Of a DNA stretch of 64,000 nucleotides, positions 58,981-64,000 are shown piece after piece (position 1 is the stretch's first letter; each line of letters begins with the position of its first letter). A program made the translations under genes and the position numbers. The notes under the pieces are model-generated. The model ran no database searches, had not been told where the DNA came from, and was given only the letters and a program-made list of their open reading frames with translations. The stretch is taken from the NCBI GenBank assembly GCA_947652115.1, contig OX393568.1, positions 1,629,353 to 1,693,352 of the forward strand, written 5' to 3'. The stretch is from Blastomussa wellsi. Lineage: Eukaryota; Cnidaria; Anthozoa; Scleractinia; Plerogyridae.

Positions 58981-59052
58981 GGGCCTGTCCGGGAGTCGAA
59001 CCCGGGACCTCTCGCACCCAAAGCGAGAATCATGCCACTAGACCAACAGGCC
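58981..59052 (-). tRNA. tRNA-Pro (TGG)
   Basis: A 72-nt cloverleaf on the minus strand: GGCCTGT/ACAGGCC acceptor, A box TGGTCTAGTGG, anticodon loop TTTGGGT (TGG), B box GGTTCGACTCC. A T run lies downstream on the minus strand. Confidence 0.96.
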
Positions 59053-59091
59053 CTTCATGCCAGCGTAAGGTGAATTTAACGTAATTTAATC

Positions 59092-59189
59092 TAGTTTGGT
59101 TTTATCAACTGGGTTGATAATGTCAATTGGCCACCGTAAAGAGATTCAAGAGCTGACGTTTCGAGAGTTAGCCCTTCGTCGGAGCGAAT
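59092..59189 (-). repeat. Second copy of the DEGLTLETSALES repeat
   Basis: The reverse complement matches 49560-49650. Directly adjoining is a perfect hairpin, 59174-59207 (CTTCGTCGGAGCGAAT and its inverse, 2-base loop). Confidence 0.75.
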
Positions 59190-59367
59190 CTATTCGCTCC
59201 GACGAAGGCTATCGGCTATCACGGATTGGCGGGGGAATTTAGCTCTGTGTGTGTAATTTAAGAGGCTTTACCAGTAGGCGACTCAGTACAGATTTACGTT
59301 TTAAACTACAACGAAATAAGCGAAGGTGCAGGTAAAGTCATTTGTTAAATTATTTTTTATCCAGTTT

Positions 59368-59437
59368 GGCCTTTGATCTAGTGGCATGATTAACGCTTAG
59401 GATGCGAGAGGTCCCCGTACGACTCTCGGACAGGCCC
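59368..59437 (+). pseudogene. tRNA-Pro (AGG) pseudogene
   Basis: It resembles tRNA-Pro(AGG) at 62032, with anticodon loop TTAGGAT, but it has mismatches in the acceptor, anticodon stem and T arm (GTCCCCGTACGACTCTCGG). Probably not functional. Confidence 0.75.
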
Positions 59438-59439
59438 TT

Positions 59440-60960
59440 TACAAGGTATAAATTAACGCATTCTTTTTTACTGAACATGAGTCAGACGTTCCGTATGCTT
59501 CAGAGCTCGCCAAGAAAAATAGGTAAATACCCAATATATCTTACAGCTAACTGTCGTACAAGCATCAATTTTCTATGGCGTGCCTTGGAAAAAAAAACCA
59601 TCTGGGATTTTTTCCGAGTTTCCGTTGATGCCATTTCAATGCATGTGTATTTATTTATTTCATTGCTCTCTTGGAAATCAAGTATTGTTGAGATTTATGG
59701 CCTGCATTAGCAGCCTTTTAGTGGCGGTGGGTGAAGTTGATTAAAATTTTATGAATTTTGAGAATTTCGGTCTCCTGGAAATAACAATAAATTGACACTA
59801 TTAAAGGAATGAAATACAAGTGTGGTGTGAAATATTAGATGATACAAGGTCGAAAATGCATATGTAGCGAAGTTCTCGTATTTAATTTGGGAGTGAAGTG
59901 ACATATATTTAGTTGCCATAGTTAGCTCTCTTCCTGGCTTGTATTGCTGACATTGACTCAGGCTAAAGATCCTTTAACCTCGTTTCTGTACATCGTTCAC
60001 TAATATTTTTTCATTAAACTTGCAAATTTGTGTTATTTCACAATTATACCTGGTCATAAAAAAATATTAGAAAGAAACAGATCAATCCTGAAAAGTCATG
60101 AGACATTCAACGAAATTTTGCCCTACTTACTATCAAGACAACGTTCCAAAATCAACGGGCACCATAGATTAAAACCGTCCTAAGCTGATGTCCAGAAATG
60201 AGTTACGTTTCCAATTAACTCACTGGAGGAAAGTGATTATAAAAAGATCTGCGCATCTATGATCAACGTTTGAGCGATGAAGTAAATTTATGTCATCTGA
60301 ATATTGAAATATACTGATTCAACGACAACTGCACTTTTCCCACAGTCATTTGGTTTTTCCGATTAAAACTTTTGCAATTTTCCGGCTATCGATCCATTTT
60401 TGTTTCGGGTTACCGATCAATTAATAACAGAAACTAAAATCACTTTCATGAGATTTTTGTAATTACGATTGTAGTTATTTTGCAGATTCTGCAATTGGAC
60501 CAATTTTCTTTTGTTTAATTGAATTACGGTTAAAATCAGTTATAGCGGTAAAGTTGATGAATCCTTAGCAATACAAATCGCATCAAATTAAGTAAGTAGT
60601 GTCCAGGAAAAGATTTTTTCAATTAACCGACTAAAGAATAGTCGCGGTTGAAGCGAAAAATATCGCATTAAAGTATGGTGAATGCCGCTGAATTTAAGAC
60701 TTCTACATGCCGAAAAATATTCAACAATCTGTCCCACAGTCGTTTTTTTTCATCCATTTTTAGCAAAAACTATCATCACTTCCCAAGATTTTTCTAATGT
60801 TTAGTTAACCGTTAAAATTAGTTATTGGAACATCCACTGCGTTTACTCACGAGGAAGCCAGATATATTTTTTAATATATTATTCAGATATATTAGATGTC
60901 AAAAGAATATTTTCTTGTTAGATGTTCATAAGAAGTGATAAATCACGTTAAATGTGCCTG
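59440..60960. other. AT-rich gene-free stretch
   Basis: No exon chain or RNA gene was recognised. Confidence 0.6.
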
Positions 60961-60968
60961 TGCATGAA

Positions 60969-61367
60969 CAGGGGCACCCAACGAATAAACTGCAAAATGC
61001 ATTATTTTAACCAAATGAATTAAAATGTGTGTCAAAACATTTTCAGGAGTTCTTGAGTGTTTGCTGGGAAAAAATTACTGTTCCTTTTTGCCAGCACGTG
61101 ATAGATATTTTTTGCCAGGCAGCAATTACAACAAACAACAAACGCGCGGAAATGGCACTGAAAACCATTGAAATCCACTCTTCTCAACGAGACTCAAGCC
61201 TTTGACAAACAGTTTCTTCAGTCGCCCTTCAGAATTTTAATCAGCCAGCGCAACAATAACAGTTACAACTCCTGTGAAAAAAACATCTACTAAACCATTT
61301 TGCCGCGCCAGCAAAGTTTGTGCTGGGCAACAGATAAAGTGAGGAACAGACTCGTCGGGTGCCCCTG
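60969..61367. mobile_element. TIR element, CAGGGGCACCCAACGA ends
   Basis: Left CAGGGGCACCCAACGA and right TCGTCGGGTGCCCCTG are inverted. The direct repeat CATGAA flanks directly (60963-60968, 61368-61373). CAGGGGC ends are hAT-like, where 8 bp is usual, so the 6-bp repeat may be a decayed duplication. A truncated copy is at 30916. Confidence 0.8.
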
Positions 61368-62031
61368 CATGAAGTACTCAGATTCTAATTTAATGCAATA
61401 TTTCAATTGCTGAGAAATTTTTACTTTTACAGCTAAAAGTGTGCCACGAAAGATTTCTTCCAGGGATGCAAAAATACATAACAAATGATTCCTCTTTCAG
61501 GATTCTGACACTTCAATCTAACTACAGTTATAGCGTTTTTATTCTTCAAATTAGCCATTTTATTTTTTATTTTTCAATTTTTCGCAGTTCTTTGTCAGTT
61601 CTATTAACGGAAAGTTGATCAAAAGATTAATTTCCTGAAATCACATCCACAAAGAAAATGTAATATACCTGTTGGAATGAACTTTTAACCAGGAACAAAT
61701 TGTACCAGGAAGATCTCTTCCAAGGATGCAAAAAACATCACAAATAATTCCTCTATCTGTCACAATACTAACAAGGATTTGCCTCTTCTGTCTCTATTAC
61801 AGTTAATGTGTTTTTATTCTCTAAGTTAGCTATTTTACAATTTTTCAATCCTTAGAAGAAATCTTTCGTGGCACAATTTGTCCCCGGTTAAAAATACAAT
61901 ATGTTTACTACTCTTGCTTTATGGATGTCATATGGAAGTAATCGCTCATTCGACCTTTCTATCTGTTTTAAATAGGCTAGGCTAGTACCTTCGTTATACT
62001 TACTAAAACTTCACAACCCGTTTGCGTGAAA

Positions 62032-62103
62032 GGCCTGTTGGTCTAGTGGCATGATTCTCGCTTAGGGTGCGAGAGGTCCCGGGTTCGACTCCCGGACAGG
62101 CCC
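62032..62103 (+). tRNA. tRNA-Pro (AGG), copy 1
   Basis: A 72-nt cloverleaf: acceptor GGCCTGT/ACAGGCC, A box TGGTCTAGTGG, anticodon arm CTCGC-TTAGGGT-GCGAG (AGG), B box GGTTCGACTCC. TTTTTTT follows. Confidence 0.97.
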
Positions 62104-62705
62104 AGAATTTATTTTTTTATTATTCTTTTGCGGGGGACCAAGGGCTGTCGGTAATACACCCACGTACTCGTGGCCCAACTTTGAGATGTGCAAAAAGTGT
62201 CGCGTTGTTTGTGTGCTAAGGAAATGGTCTATATCCTCGCCGTTGTTCGGAAAATTTTCGGCACTACAATTAAGCTGAAAGCGCGACAATTGAATGAACT
62301 CAATTTTAGTAAACAGATCTAGAACGGCGGAGTCGTGATTCAGAAAAACACGCTGTGCGTAAAGTGAAAATATTAAAGAGCGGGAAAGTGCCACTCTAAT
62401 TAGAAAGGCAGCCATTCTAATTGTTTTCCATTCAGTGTCTATTGAGACATGAGGATTTCCAGATAGATCTGGCAATTAAAAATGGTGTAGCCAAAAGGAA
62501 AAATATACTTCTGTTTTCGTGGATCACGATACTGATTGCTGACTGGTACGTAATGCTGACTGGCTGAACCGACAAGTACTGAATGTTACTTTTTGGCAAT
62601 GACCATGCCAACATTTATCTTCTCGGGGGCAATCTCAAAAATCATTCCCTTTGCTTTAAAAATGGAATGATTAAAATTTTACAAACACTCCTAAAAGTTG
62701 AAGAG

Positions 62706-62778
62706 GGCACTGTAGCTCAGTTGGTTAGAGCGCCTGTCTTGTAAACAGGAGGTCATGGGTTCGAATCCCATCGGTGCC
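62706..62778 (+). tRNA. tRNA-Thr (TGT)
   Basis: A 73-nt cloverleaf with anticodon loop CTTGTAA (TGT), A box TAGCTCAGTTGG, B box GGTTCGAATCC. Very similar to the tRNA-Thr(AGT) at 31271, differing in the anticodon and a few stem bases. A T run lies near 62797. Confidence 0.96.
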
Positions 62779-63044
62779 TTAGTGTGCTAGTTTCACTTTT
62801 TTGGTCACTAGTAGATCAGAAAGTAGCATGTCCTTTATACTGAAAGAGGAATCATTTGTGAGGTTTTTTGCATCCTTGGAAGAAATCTTCCGTGGCACTT
62901 GTCGCCGGTTAAAAAAAATATGTTTTCTAATTTTGCTATATGGATGTCAGTTCACGGAATTAACCGCTTGATCAACTTTTCTGTTTGAAATAGGCTGGTA
63001 CCCGCGTTATACTTACTTAAAATTCACTTCTCGTTCGCATGGAA

Positions 63045-63116
63045 GGCCTGTTGGTCTAGTGGCATGATTCTCGCTTAGGGTGCGAGAGGTCCCGGGTTCG
63101 ACTCCCGGACAGGCCC
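63045..63116 (+). tRNA. tRNA-Pro (AGG), copy 2
   Basis: Identical to copy 1 across the gene, including the B box; a T run follows. The flanks are also similar, so it belongs to the local duplication. Confidence 0.97.
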
Positions 63117-63227
63117 AGAATTTAATTTTTTTGCGGGGGACCAGGGGCTGTCAGTAATGCGTTCACGTGCTCGTGGCCCAACAATGCTTTGAGAAGTAAA
63201 GGTGTAACGTTATTTTTTTGTCAAAGT

Positions 63228-63640
63228 CTTCTAGCTTGCCATATCAGGCCTACTAATAGGGGACACTAAATTAAAATACTATGAGCACCAATTAATTAAT
63301 ATAAAATAATATTTGCTAAAGATAAAATTTACATAAATATATACATTCTTAAAAATGTCTATAAAACGTAGTCGAGTTTATCATATAAAATAATACTTAT
63401 TAATTAAAAGGTGTCCTTTGTCTAAAAAAAAGTCATTCATGCACAACATAGAAGACAGTTTTACAGCTCTCTGTGATTACTTGTTCAAGATCTACCTTAC
63501 GAATTTTCTTTTTAAAGCTGTAAATTGATTCTGCGTTTTTTACATCCTTGCTTAATTGAGGCCATATTACTGGTCCCACGTGTCTTGGACTATGTCTCCC
63601 GTAAGTTGTTGTATTATAAAAAAGTCACCAGGCCAGAATT
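63228..63640 (-). mobile_element. 3' end of the same non-LTR retrotransposon, copy 2
   Basis: A minus-strand copy of the element at 2921-3340. Its C-terminal frame shows [16 protein letters not shown] and [13 protein letters not shown]. It extends further 5' (towards 63640) than copy 1 and lacks the microsatellite tail. It lies inside the second unit of the tRNA-bearing duplication. Confidence 0.75.
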
Positions 63641-64000
63641 TCTGAGCCCATAGCGAAGATTATCTAACTTTTGTATGTGTTGACTGACAGGTTACTGAGT
63701 CAGGAAGCCATTCTAGTCGTTCTCTATTTACTGTCCATTGAGACACGCAGTTTTCTGGATTTTTCAGTTTGATAGATCTGGCAATTAAGAAATGGTGCAG
63801 CCAAAAAGGGAAAAAACTTCTTGTTTTCGTGGATCGCGATACTGATAGCTGACTGGCACTGATTTCTGACTGGCTGAACCGACACTAATATGTTTCTGGC
63901 AATGACCATGCCAACATATATCTTCTCGGCAGCAATCTCAAAGATCATTCTCATTGCTGTAAAAATTGATTTTAATTTTAAACACATTCCTGGATGTTGT

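Larger units (their letters stand above)
61436..63987. repeat. Locally duplicated and inverted segments around the tRNA-Pro genes
   Basis: About 61850-62110 and 62870-63120 are direct copies that include tRNA-Pro(AGG). About 62440-62645 and 63735-63965 are another pair. Short inverted relatives of the GAAGAAATCTT-GTGGCAC words lie at 61436-61505 and 61690-61760. The order suggests a tandem duplication of a roughly 1-1.3 kb unit with an intervening LINE insertion in the second copy. Confidence 0.8.

Noticed and set aside
62062..62475. Minus-strand open frame of 137 codons
   Set aside because: It overlaps a tRNA-Pro gene and its flank; no family features.

Overview
This is AT-rich, intron-rich animal DNA. 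The best fit is an anthozoan cnidarian, probably a stony coral. The evidence is a near-complete match to the C-terminal half of calpain-15, cnidarian-style secreted domain mixes (D8C plus fibrinogen-like, LamG plus CUB, stand-alone PLAT, Ly6/TFP), tRNA-derived SINEs with a conserved core, and dense foldback (MITE-like) elements in introns. The host call is inference; no species-specific marker was seen. All spliced models were read by eye from GT/AG sites, phase and family resemblance.

Layout. (1) 79-7721 (+): the last eleven exons of calpain-15, whose N-terminal part lies off the left edge. (2) 8300-11800: intergenic. (3) 11803-17712 (+): a secreted D8C plus fibrinogen-like protein. (4) 18307-22086 (-): a small secreted PLAT-domain protein in four exons, convergent with the previous gene. 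(5) 22611-24244 (-) and 28903-30321 (+): a divergent pair of paralogous small secreted cysteine-rich proteins. Each has three exons and a TATA box, and exons 2 and 3 encode two copies of one cysteine module. (6) 30.3-36.9 kb: repeats, a tRNA-Thr, tRNA pseudogenes and a palindromic minisatellite. (7) 36996-39788 (+): a CUB-CUB single-pass membrane protein. (8) 41687-50258 (+): a signal peptide-LamG-CUB-CUB-CUB protein with a GPI-like tail. (9) 52330-53359 (+): a Ly6/uPAR-type protein with a GPI-like tail. (10) 53.4-64 kb: repeats, a TIR element with 9-bp target duplications, an L1-like reverse transcriptase fragment and a tRNA cluster (Val, Pro, Thr) with local duplication.

Seven of the protein genes encode secreted or surface proteins. 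Most of their introns are phase 1, which fits exon-shuffled extracellular domains; the cysteine-rich pair uses only phase 0 introns. I see no operon-like or pathway link between neighbours. The two CUB genes are probably an old tandem relationship, and the cysteine-rich pair is clearly a duplication. The pair, with its exon-duplicated cysteine module, is the best candidate for an undescribed family. A possible alternative last exon in the LamG-CUB gene, made from a repeat and predicted to replace the GPI tail, is the other point most worth testing.
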